Positions 36,397-48,286 of a stretch of 64,000 nucleotides of DNA are shown piece by piece. The notes under the pieces are model-generated. The model saw only the letters and a program-made list of their open reading frames with translations, made no database searches and was not told the DNA's origin. The DNA lies in the NCBI GenBank assembly GCA_037783545.1, contig JBBELK010000813.1, positions 62,001 to 126,000 of the forward strand. The letters run 5' to 3'. The position numbers were made by a program, and so were the translations under genes. The DNA comes from Henricia sp. BOLD:AAB3569. Taxonomy: Eukaryota > Echinodermata > Asteroidea > Spinulosida > Echinasteridae. The stretch's first letter is position 1, and the number at the start of each line of letters is the position of its first letter.

Positions 36397-39300
36397 TAAA
36401 CTCTCTATATTGCGCACTTGTCATAAAAAATTGACAGACTTTCGCCGGGAAATGGCAGAGAAATTTCAAAGTTTAGAAAAAACTGGGTTGAGGCTTCCTG
36501 ACTGCTCTCACGCAAACCGTGGCTGTCTGTACACACCTCTTTGGGGTACTCCTGAGTTGTGCGCATGCTCAGTCATTCGGACTGTCGTTAACGCACCGCA
36601 GTTTGGCTCGGCAATTTGGTCAAAGTGTGGTCCAAACGTCGGCAAATTTGGAGGTCGAAAAATGTTCCGACGAACTTCAAATTTTGCATGCCCTAAACTA
36701 TCTATATTGCGCACTTGTCATAAAAAATTGACAGACTTTCGCCGGGAAATGGCAGAGAAATTTCAAAGTTTAGAAAAAACTGGGTTGAGGCTTCCTGACT
36801 GCTCTCACGCAAACCGTGGCTGTCTGTACACACCTCTTTGGGGTACTCCTGAGTTGTGCGCATGCTCAGTCATTCGGACTGTCGTTAACGCACCGCAGTT
36901 TGGCTCGGCAATTTGGTCAAAGTGTGGTCCAAACGTCGGCAAATTTGGAGGTCGAAAAATGTTCCGACGAACTTCAAATTGTGCATGCCCTAAACTCTCT
37001 ATATTGCGCACTTGTCATAAAAAAATTGACAGACTTTCGCCGGGAAATGGCAGAGAAATTTCAAAGTATAGAAAAAACTGGGTTGAGGCTTCCTGACTGC
37101 TCTCACGCAAACCGTGGCTGTCTGTACACACCTCTTTGGGGTACTCCTGAGTTGTGCGCATGCTCAGTCATTCGGACTGTCGTTAACGCACCGCAGTTTG
37201 GCTCGGCAATTTGGTCAAAGTGTGGTCCAAACGTCGGCAAATTTGGAGGTCGAAAAATGTTCCGACGAACTTAAAATTTTGCATGCCCTAAACTCTCTAT
37301 ATTGCGCACTTGTCATAAAAAATTGACAGACTTTCGCCGGGAAATGGCAGAGAAATTTCAAAGTTTAGAAAAAACTGGGTTGAGGCTTCCTGACTGCTCT
37401 CACGCAAACCGTGGCTGTCTGTACACACCTCTTTGGGGTACTCCTGAGTTGTGCGCATGCTCAGTCATTCGGACTGTCGTTAACGCACCGCAGTTTGGCT
37501 CGGCAATTTGGTCAAAGTGTGGTCCAAACGTCGGCAAATTTGGAGGTCGAAAAATGTTCCGACGAACTTCAAATTTTGCATGCCCTAAACTCTCTATATT
37601 GCGCACTTGTCATAACAAATTGACAGACTTTCGCCGGGAAATGGCAGAGAAATTTCAAAGTTTAGAAAAAACTGGGTTGAGGCTTCCTGACTGCTCTCAC
37701 GCAAACCGTGGCTGTCTGTACACACCTCTTTGGGGTACTCCTGAGTTGTGCGCATGCTCAGTCATTCGGACTGTCGTTAACGCACCGCAGTTTGGCTCGG
37801 CAATTTGGTCAAAGTGTGGTCCAAACGTCGGCAAATTTGGAGGTCGAAAAATGTTCCGACGAACTTCAAATTTTGCATGCCCTAAACTCTCTATATTGCG
37901 CACTTGTCATAACAAATTTACAGACTTTCGCCGGGAAATGGAAGAGAAATTTCAAAGTTTAGAAAAAAACTGGGTTGAGGCTTCCTGACTGCTCTCACGC
38001 AAACCGTGGCTGTCTGTACACACCTCTTTGGGGTACTCCTGAGTTGTGCGCATGCTCAGTCATTCGGACTGTCGTTAACGCACCGCAGTTTGGCTCGGCA
38101 ATTTGGTCAAAGTGTGGTCCAAACGTAGGCAAATTTGGAGGTCGAAAAATGTTCCGACGAACTTCAAATTTTGCATGCCCTAAACTCTCTATATTGCGCA
38201 CTTGTCATAAAAAATTGACAGACTTTCGCCGGGAAATGGCAGAGAAATTTCAAAGTTTAGAAAAAACTGGGTTGAGGCTTCCTGACTGCTCTCACGCAAA
38301 CCGTGGCTGTCTGTACACACCTCTTTGGGGTACTCCTGAGTTGTGCGCATGCTCAGTCATTCGGACTGTCGTTAACGCACCGCAGTTTGGCTCGGCAATT
38401 TGGTCAAAGTGTGGTCCAAACGTCGGCAAATTTGGAGGTCGAAAAATGTTCCGACGAACTTCAAATTTTGCATGCCCTAAACTCTCTATATTGCGCACTT
38501 GTCATAAAAAATTGACAGACTTTCGCCGGGAAATGGCAGAGAAATTTCAAAGTTTAGAAAAAACTGGGTTGAGGCTTCCTGACTGCTCTCACGCAAACCG
38601 TGGCTGTTTGTAAACACCTCTTTGGGGTACTCCTGAGTTGTGCGCATGCTCAGTCATTCGGACTGTCGTTAACGCACCGCAGTTTGGCTCGGCAATTTGG
38701 TCAAAGTGTGGTCCAAACGTCGGCAAATTTGGAGGTCGAAAAATGTTCCGACGAACTTTAAATTTTGCATGCCCTAAACTCTCTATATTGCGCACTTGTC
38801 ATACAAAATTGACAGACTTTCGCCGGGAAATGGCAGAGAAATTTCAAAGTTTAGAAAAAACTGGGTTGAGGCTTCCTGACTGCTCTCACGCAAACCGTGG
38901 CTGTCTGTACACACCTCTTTGGGGTACTCCTGAGTTGTGCGCATGCTCAGTCATTCGGACTGTCGTTAACGCACCGCAGTTTGGCTCGGCAATTTGGTCA
39001 AAGTGTGGTCCAAACGTCGGCAAATTTGGAGGTCGAAAAATGTTCCGACGAACTTCAAATTTTGCATGCCCTAAACTCTCTATATTGCGCACTTGTCATA
39101 ACAAATTTACAGACTTTCGCCGGGAAATGGAAGAGAAATTTCAAAGTTTAGAAAAAACTGGGTTGAGGCTTCCTGACTGCTCTCACGCAAACCGTGGCTG
39201 TCTGTACACACCTCTTTGGGGTACTCCTGAGTTGTGCGCATGCTCAGTCATTCGGACTGTCGTTAACGCACCGCAGTTTGGCTCGGCAATTTGGTCAAAG

Positions 39301-39665
39301 TGTGGTCCAAACGTAGGCAAATTTGGAGGTCGAAAAATGTTCCGACGAACTTCAAATTTTGCATGCCCTAAACTCTCTATATTGCGCACTTGTCATAAAA
39401 AATTGACAGACTTTCGCCGGGAAATGGCAGAGAAATTTCAAAGTTTAGAAAAAACTGGGTTGAGGCTTCCTGACTGCTCTCACGCAAACCGTGGCTGTCT
39501 GTACACACCTCTTTGGGGTACTCCTGAGTTGTGCGCATGCTCAGTCATTCGGACTGTCGTTAACGCACCGCAGTTTGGCTCGGCAATTTGGTCAAAGTGT
39601 GGTCCAAACGTCGGCAAATTTGGAGGTCGAAAAATGTTCCGACGAACTTCAAATTTTGCATGCCC

Positions 39666-40557
39666 TAAACTCTCTATATTGCGCACTTGTCATAAAAAAT
39701 TGACAGACTTTCGCCGGGAAATGGCAGAGAAATTTCAAAGTTTAGAAAAAACTGGGTTGAGGCTTCCTGACTGCTCTCACGCAAACCGTGGCTGTTTGTA
39801 AACACCTCTTTGGGGTACTCCTGAGTTGTGCGCATGCTCAGTCATTCGGACTGTCGTTAACGCACCGCAGTTTGGCTCGGCAATTTGGTCAAAGTGTGGT
39901 CCAAACGTCGGCAAATTTGGAGGTCGAAAAATGTTCCGACGAACTTTAAATTTTGCATGCCCTAAACTCTCTATATTGCGCACTTGTCATACAAAATTGA
40001 CAGACTTTCGCCGGGAAATGGCAGAGAAATTTCAAAGTTTAGAAAAAACTGGGTTGAGGCTTCCTGACTGCTCTCACGCAAACCGTGGCTGTCTGTACAC
40101 ACCTCTTTGGGGTACTCCTGAGTTGTGCGCATGCTCAGTCATTCGGACTGTCGTTAACGCACCGCAGTTTGGCTCGGCAATTTGGTCAAAGTGTGGTCCA
40201 AACATCGGCAAATTTGGAGGTCGAAAAATGTTCCGACGAACTTCAAATTTTGCATGCCCTAAACTCTCTATATTGCGCACTTGTCATAAAAAAATTGACA
40301 GACTTTCGCCGGGAAATGGCAGAGAAATTTCAAAGTTTAGATAAAACTGGGTTGAGGCTTCCTGACTGCTCTTACGCAAACCGTGGCTGTCTGTACACAC
40401 CTCTTTGGGGTACTCCTGAGTTGTGCGCATGCTCAGTCATTCGGACTGTCGTTAACGCACCGCAGTTTGGCTCGGCAATTTGGTCAAAGTGTGGTCCAAA
40501 CGTCGGCAAATTTGGAGGTCGAAAAATGTTCCGACGAACTTCAAATTTTGCATGCCC
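39666..40557. repeat. Stop-bearing three-monomer module, copy 5 of 7
   Basis: It has the same marker order as 23613-24504 and lies inside the first 5945-bp unit. Its counterpart in the second unit (45611-46502) has lost several of the markers. Confidence 0.9.
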
Positions 40558-41448
40558 TAAACTCTCTATATTGCGCACTTGTCATAACAAATTGACAGAC
40601 TTTCGCCGGGAAATGGCAGAGAAATTTCAAAGTTTAGATAAAACTGGGTTGAGGCTTCCTGACTGCTCTTACGCAAACCGTGGCTGTCTGTACACACCTC
40701 TTTGGGGTACTCCTGAGTTGTGCGCATGCTCAGTCATTCGGACTGTCGTTAACGCACCGCAGTTTGGCTCGGCAATTTGGTCAAAGTGTGGTCCAAACGT
40801 CGGCAAATTTGGAGGTCGAAAAATGTTCCGACGAACTTCAAATTTTGCATGCCCTAAACTCTCTATATTGCGCACTTGTCATAACAAATTGACAGACTTT
40901 CGCCGGGAAATGGCAGAGAAATTTCAAAGTTTAGAAAAAACTGGGTTGAGGCTTCCTGACTGCTCTCACGCAAACCGTGGCTGTCTGTACACACCTCTTT
41001 GGGGTACTCCTGAGTTGTGCGCATGCTCAGTCATTCGGACTGTCGTTAACGCACCGCAGTTTGGCTCGGCAATTTGGTCAAAGTGTGGTCCAAACGTCGG
41101 CAAATTTGGAGGTCGAAAAATGTTCCGACGAACTTCAAATTTTGCATGCCCTAAACTCTCTATATTGCGCACTTGTCATAACAAATTGACAGACTTTCGC
41201 CGGGAAATGGCAGAGAAATTTCAAAGTTTAGAAAAAACTGGGTTGAGGCTTCCTGACTGCTCTCACGCAAACCGTGGCTGTCTGTACACACCTCTTTGGG
41301 GTACTCCTGAGTTGTGCGCATGCTCAGTCATTCGGACTGTCGTTAACGCACCGCAGTTTGGCTCGGCAATTTGGTCAAAGTGTGGTCCAAACGTCGGCAA
41401 ATTTGGAGGTCGAAAAATGTTCCGACGAACTTCAAATTTTGCATGCCC

Positions 41449-42341
41449 TAAACTATCTATATTGCGCACTTGTCATAAAAAATTGACAGACTTTCGCCGG
41501 GAAATGGCAGAGAAATTTCAAAGTTTAGAAAAAAACTGGGTTGAGGCTTCCTGACTGCTCTCACGCAAACCGTGGCTGTTTGTAAACACCTCTTTGGGGT
41601 ACTCCTGAGTTGTGCGCATGCTCAGTCATTCGGACTGTCGTTAACGCACCGCAGTTTGGCTCGGCAATTTGGTCAAAGTGTGGTCCAAACGTCGGCAAAT
41701 TTGGAGGTCGAAAAATGTTCCGACGAACTTTAAATTTTGCATGCCCTAAACTCTCTATATTGCGCACTTGTCATACAAAATTGACAGACTTTCGCCGGGA
41801 AATGGCAGAGAAATTTCAAAGTTTAGAAAAAACTGGGTTGAGGCTTCCTGACTGCTCTCACGCAAACCGTGGCTGTCTGTACACACCTCTTTGGGGTACT
41901 CCTGAGTTGTGCGCATGCTCAGTCATTCGGACTGTCGTTAACGCACCGCAGTTTGGCTCGGCAATTTGGTCAAAGTGTGGTCCAAACATCGGCAAATTTG
42001 GAGGTCGAAAAATGTTCCGACGAACTTCAAATTTTGCATGCCCTAAACTCTCTATATTGCGCACTTGTCATAAAAAAATTGACAGACTTTCGCCGGGAAA
42101 TGGCAGAGAAATTTCAAAGTTTAGATAAAACTGGGTTGAGGCTTCCTGACTGCTCTTACGCAAACCGTGGCTGTCTGTACACACCTCTTTGGGGTACTCC
42201 TGAGTTGTGCGCATGCTCAGTCATTCGGACTGTCGTTAACGCACCGCAGTTTGGCTCGGCAATTTGGTCAAAGTGTGGTCCAAACGTCGGCAAATTTGGA
42301 GGTCGAAAAATGTTCCGACGAACTTCAAATTTTGCATGCCC
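41449..42341. repeat. Stop-bearing three-monomer module, copy 6 of 7
   Basis: It has the same marker order, with a 7-base A-tract 2 and AAACTATC in its first monomer. Confidence 0.9.
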
Positions 42342-45300
42342 TAAACTCTCTATATTGCGCACTTGTCATAACAAATTGACAGACTTTCGCCGGGAAATGG
42401 CAGAGAAATTTCAAAGTTTAGAAAAAACTGGGTTGAGGCTTCCTGACTGCTCTCACGCAAACCGTGGCTGTCTGTACACACCTCTTTGGGGTACTCCTGA
42501 GTTGTGCGCATGCTCAGTCATTCGGACTGTCGTTAACGCACCGCAGTTTGGCTCGGCAATTTGGTCAAAGTGTGGTCCAAACGTCGGCAAATTTGGAGGT
42601 CGAAAAATGTTCCGACGAACTTCAAATTTTGCATGCCCTAAACTATCTATATTGCGCACTTGTCATAAAAAATTGACAGACTTTCGCCGGGAAATGGCAG
42701 AGAAATTTCAAAGTTTAGAAAAAACTGGGTTGAGGCTTCCTGACTGCTCTCACGCAAACCGTGGCTGTCTGTACACACCTCTTTGGGGTACTCCTGAGTT
42801 GTGCGCATGCTCAGTCATTCGGACTGTCGTTAACGCACCGCAGTTTGGCTCGGCAATTTGGTCAAAGTGTGGTCCAAACGTCGGCAAATTTGGAGGTCGA
42901 AAAATGTTCCGACGAACTTCAAATTGTGCATGCCCTAAACTCTCTATATTGCGCACTTGTCATAAAAAAATTGACAGACTTTCGCCGGGAAATGGCAGAG
43001 AAATTTCAAAGTATAGAAAAAACTGGGTTGAGGCTTCCTGACTGCTCTCACGCAAACCGTGGCTGTCTGTACACACCTCTTTGGGGTACTCCTGAGTTGT
43101 GCGCATGCTCAGTCATTCGGACTGTCGTTAACGCACCGCAGTTTGGCTCGGCAATTTGGTCAAAGTGTGGTCCAAACGTCGGCAAATTTGGAGGTCGAAA
43201 AATGTTCCGACGAACTTAAAATTTTGCATGCCCTAAACTCTCTATATTGCGCACTTGTCATAAAAAATTGACAGACTTTCGCCGGGAAATGGCAGAGAAA
43301 TTTCAAAGTTTAGAAAAAACTGGGTTGAGGCTTCCTGACTGCTCTCACGCAAACCGTGGCTGTCTGTACACACCTCTTTGGGGTACTCCTGAGTTGTGCG
43401 CATGCTCAGTCATTCGGACTGTCGTTAACGCACCGCAGTTTGGCTCGGCAATTTGGTCAAAGTGTGGTCCAAACGTCGGCAAATTTGGAGGTCGAAAAAT
43501 GTTCCGACGAACTTCAAATTTTGCATGCCCTAAACTCTCTATATTGCGCACTTGTCATAACAAATTGACAGACTTTCGCCGGGAAATGGCAGAGAAATTT
43601 CAAAGTTTAGAAAAAACTGGGTTGAGGCTTCCTGACTGCTCTCACGCAAACCGTGGCTGTCTGTACACACCTCTTTGGGGTACTCCTGAGTTGTGCGCAT
43701 GCTCAGTCATTCGGACTGTCGTTAACGCACCGCAGTTTGGCTCGGCAATTTGGTCAAAGTGTGGTCCAAACGTCGGCAAATTTGGAGGTCGAAAAATGTT
43801 CCGACGAACTTCAAATTTTGCATGCCCTAAACTCTCTATATTGCGCACTTGTCATAACAAATTTACAGACTTTCGCCGGGAAATGGAAGAGAAATTTCAA
43901 AGTTTAGAAAAAAACTGGGTTGAGGCTTCCTGACTGCTCTCACGCAAACCGTGGCTGTCTGTACACACCTCTTTGGGGTACTCCTGAGTTGTGCGCATGC
44001 TCAGTCATTCGGACTGTCGTTAACGCACCGCAGTTTGGCTCGGCAATTTGGTCAAAGTGTGGTCCAAACGTAGGCAAATTTGGAGGTCGAAAAATGTTCC
44101 GACGAACTTCAAATTTTGCATGCCCTAAACTCTCTATATTGCGCACTTGTCATAAAAAATTGACAGACTTTCGCCGGGAAATGGCAGAGAAATTTCAAAG
44201 TTTAGAAAAAACTGGGTTGAGGCTTCCTGACTGCTCTCACGCAAACCGTGGCTGTCTGTACACACCTCTTTGGGGTACTCCTGAGTTGTGCGCATGCTCA
44301 GTCATTCGGACTGTCGTTAACGCACCGCAGTTTGGCTCGGCAATTTGGTCAAAGTGTGGTCCAAACGTCGGCAAATTTGGAGGTCGAAAAATGTTCCGAC
44401 GAACTTCAAATTTTGCATGCCCTAAACTCTCTATATTGCGCACTTGTCATAAAAAATTGACAGACTTTCGCCGGGAAATGGCAGAGAAATTTCAAAGTTT
44501 AGAAAAAACTGGGTTGAGGCTTCCTGACTGCTCTCACGCAAACCGTGGCTGTTTGTAAACACCTCTTTGGGGTACTCCTGAGTTGTGCGCATGCTCAGTC
44601 ATTCGGACTGTCGTTAACGCACCGCAGTTTGGCTCGGCAATTTGGTCAAAGTGTGGTCCAAACGTCGGCAAATTTGGAGGTCGAAAAATGTTCCGACGAA
44701 CTTTAAATTTTGCATGCCCTAAACTCTCTATATTGCGCACTTGTCATACAAAATTGACAGACTTTCGCCGGGAAATGGCAGAGAAATTTCAAAGTTTAGA
44801 AAAAACTGGGTTGAGGCTTCCTGACTGCTCTCACGCAAACCGTGGCTGTCTGTACACACCTCTTTGGGGTACTCCTGAGTTGTGCGCATGCTCAGTCATT
44901 CGGACTGTCGTTAACGCACCGCAGTTTGGCTCGGCAATTTGGTCAAAGTGTGGTCCAAACGTCGGCAAATTTGGAGGTCGAAAAATGTTCCGACGAACTT
45001 CAAATTTTGCATGCCCTAAACTCTCTATATTGCGCACTTGTCATAACAAATTTACAGACTTTCGCCGGGAAATGGAAGAGAAATTTCAAAGTTTAGAAAA
45101 AACTGGGTTGAGGCTTCCTGACTGCTCTCACGCAAACCGTGGCTGTCTGTACACACCTCTTTGGGGTACTCCTGAGTTGTGCGCATGCTCAGTCATTCGG
45201 ACTGTCGTTAACGCACCGCAGTTTGGCTCGGCAATTTGGTCAAAGTGTGGTCCAAACGTAGGCAAATTTGGAGGTCGAAAAATGTTCCGACGAACTTCAA

Positions 45301-45610
45301 ATTTTGCATGCCCTAAACTCTCTATATTGCGCACTTGTCATAAAAAATTGACAGACTTTCGCCGGGAAATGGCAGAGAAATTTCAAAGTTTAGAAAAAAC
45401 TGGGTTGAGGCTTCCTGACTGCTCTCACGCAAACCGTGGCTGTCTGTACACACCTCTTTGGGGTACTCCTGAGTTGTGCGCATGCTCAGTCATTCGGACT
45501 GTCGTTAACGCACCGCAGTTTGGCTCGGCAATTTGGTCAAAGTGTGGTCCAAACGTCGGCAAATTTGGAGGTCGAAAAATGTTCCGACGAACTTCAAATT
45601 TTGCATGCCC

Positions 45611-46502
45611 TAAACTCTCTATATTGCGCACTTGTCATAAAAAATTGACAGACTTACGCCGGGAAATGGCAGAGAAATTTCAAAGTTTAGAAAAAACTGG
45701 GTTGAGGCTTCCTGACTGCTCTCACGCAAACCGTGGCTGTCTGTAAACACCTCTTTGGGGTACTCCTGAGTTGTGCGCATGCTCAGTCATTCGGACTGTC
45801 GTTAACGCACCGCAGTTTGGCTCGGCAATTTGGTCAAAGTGTGGTCCAAACGTCGGCAAATTTGGAGGTCGAAAAATGTTCCGACGAACTTCAAATTTTG
45901 CATGCCCTAAACTCTCTATATTGCGCACTTGTCATAAAAAATTGACAGACTTTCGCCGGGAAATAGCAGAGAAATTTCAAAGTTTAGAAAAAACTGGGTT
46001 GAGGCTTCCTGACTGCTCTCACGCAAACCGTGGCTGTCTGTACACACCTCTTTGGGGTACTCCTGAGTTGTGCGCATGCTCAGTCATTCGGACTGTCGTT
46101 AACGCACCGCAGTTTGGCTCGGCAATTTGGTCAAAGTGTGGTCCAAACATCGGCAAATTTGGAGGTCGAAAAATGTTCCGACGAACTTCAAATTTTGCAT
46201 GCCCTAAACTCTCTATATTGCGCACTTGTCATAAAAAAATTGACAGACTTTCGCCGGGAAATGGCAGAGAAATTTCAAAGTTTAGATAAAACTGGGTTGA
46301 GGCTTCCTGACTGCTCTTACGCAAACCGTGGCTGTCTGTACACACCTCTTTGGGGTACTCCTGAGTTGTGCGCATGCTCAGTCATTCGGACTGTCGTTAA
46401 CGCACCGCAGTTTGGCTCGGCAATTTGGTCAAAGTGTGGTCCAAACGTCGGCAAATTTGGAGGTCGAAAAATGTTCCGACGAACTTCAAATTTTGCATGC
46501 CC
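45611..46502. repeat. Partly reverted copy of the stop-bearing module
   Basis: It is the counterpart of 39666-40557, but it has CTGTAAAC with C at 45741, ACTTCAAAT instead of ACTTTAAAT, no CATACAAAA, ATAGCAG at 45965 and CTTACGCC at 45656. Its third monomer still has TAGATAAAAC and CTTACGC. The TAA at 45744-45746 is kept. Confidence 0.88.
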
Positions 46503-47393
46503 TAAACTCTCTATATTGCGCACTTGTCATAAAAAATTGACAGACTTTCGCCGGGAAATGGCAGAGAAATTTCAAAGTTTAGATAAAACTGGGTTGAGGC
46601 TTCCTGACTGCTCTTACGCAAACCGTGGCTGTCTGTACACACCTCTTTGGGGTACTCCTGAGTTGTGCGCATGCTCAGTCATTCGGACTGTCGTTAACGC
46701 ACCGCAGTTTGGCTCGGCAATTTGGTCAAAGTGTGGTCCAAACGTCGGCAAATTTGGAGGTCGAAAAATGTTCCGACGAACTTCAAATTTTGCATGCCCT
46801 AAACTCTCTATATTGCGCACTTGTCATAACAAATTGACAGACTTTCGCCGGGAAATGGCAGAGAAATTTCAAAGTTTAGAAAAAACTGGGTTGAGGCTTC
46901 CTGACTGCTCTCACGCAAACCGTGGCTGTCTGTACACACCTCTTTGGGGTACTCCTGAGTTGTGCGCATGCTCAGTCATTCGGACTGTCGTTAACGCACC
47001 GCAGTTTGGCTCGGCAATTTGGTCAAAGTGTGGTCCAAACGTCGGCAAATTTGGAGGTCGAAAAATGTTCCGACGAACTTCAAATTTTGCATGCCCTAAA
47101 CTCTCTATATTGCGCACTTGTCATAAAAAATTGACAGACTTTCGCCGGGAAATGGCAGAGAAATTTCAAAGTTTAGAAAAAACTGGGTTGAGGCTTCCTG
47201 ACTGCTCTCACGCAAACCGTGGCTGTCTGTACACACCTCTTTGGGGTACTCCTGAGTTGTGCGCATGCTCAGTCATTCGGACTGTCGTTAACGCACCGCA
47301 GTTTGGCTCGGCAATTTGGTCAAAGTGTGGTCCAAACGTCGGCAAATTTGGAGGTCGAAAAATGTTCCGACGAACTTCAAATTTTGCATGCCC

Positions 47394-48286
47394 TAAACTC
47401 TCTATATTGCGCACTTGTCATAAAAAATTGACAGACTTTCGCCGGGAAATGGCAGAGAAATTTCAAAGTTTAGAAAAAAACTGGGTTGAGGCTTCCTGAC
47501 TGCTCTCACGCAAACCGTGGCTGTTTGTAAACACCTCTTTGGGGTACTCCTGAGTTGTGCGCATGCTCAGTCATTCGGACTGTCGTTAACGCACCGCAGT
47601 TTGGCTCGGCAATTTGGTCAAAGTGTGGTCCAAACGTCGGCAAATTTGGAGGTCGAAAAATGTTCCGACGAACTTTAAATTTTGCATGCCCTAAACTCTC
47701 TATATTGCGCACTTGTCATACAAAATTGACAGACTTTCGCCGGGAAATGGCAGAGAAATTTCAAAGTTTAGAAAAAACTGGGTTGAGGCTTCCTGACTGC
47801 TCTCACGCAAACCGTGGCTGTCTGTACACACCTCTTTGGGGTACTCCTGAGTTGTGCGCATGCTCAGTCATTCGGACTGTCGTTAACGCACCGCAGTTTG
47901 GCTCGGCAATTTGGTCAAAGTGTGGTCCAAACATCGGCAAATTTGGAGGTCGAAAAATGTTCCGACGAACTTCAAATTTTGCATGCCCTAAACTCTCTAT
48001 ATTGCGCACTTGTCATAAAAAAATTGACAGACTTTCGCCGGGAAATGGCAGAGAAATTTCAAAGTTTAGATAAAACTGGGTTGAGGCTTCCTGACTGCTC
48101 TTACGCAAACCGTGGCTGTCTGTACACACCTCTTTGGGGTACTCCTGAGTTGTGCGCATGCTCAGTCATTCGGACTGTCGTTAACGCACCGCAGTTTGGC
48201 TCGGCAATTTGGTCAAAGTGTGGTCCAAACGTCGGCAAATTTGGAGGTCGAAAAATGTTCCGACGAACTTCAAATTTTGCATGCCC
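47394..48286. repeat. Stop-bearing three-monomer module, copy 7 of 7
   Basis: It has the same marker order, with a 7-base A-tract 2 in its first monomer and without the AAACTATC change seen at 41455. Confidence 0.9.

Larger units (their letters stand above)
36428..42372. repeat. 5945-bp, 20-monomer higher-order unit, copy 1
   Basis: It is identical in marker order to the directly following 42373-48317. Identity begins after the difference at 36427 (A) versus 42372 (C). Marked members include AAACTATC + AATTGTGC, AGTATAG + ACTTAAAAT (TAA 37272-37274), CATAACAAA, ATGGAAG + GTAGGC (twice), GTTTGTAAAC monomers starting at 38478, 39666 and 41449, and two TAGATAAAAC monomers. I found eight single-base differences from copy 2. 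Confidence 0.9.
22127..48286. repeat. Array zone 3: modular higher-order repeat mosaic
   Basis: Monomers here belong to a limited set of marked types reused in fixed order. Markers are CATAACAAA, CATACAAAA, GTTTGTAAAC, ACTTTAAAT, ACATCGGC, TAGATAAAAC, CTCTTACGC, AAACTATC, AATTGTGC, GAGCTCGAAAAATTTTCC, ATGGAAGAG and GTAGGC. Modules of three to four monomers recur at many sites, and two 20-monomer units of 5945 bp close the zone. Confidence 0.87.
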
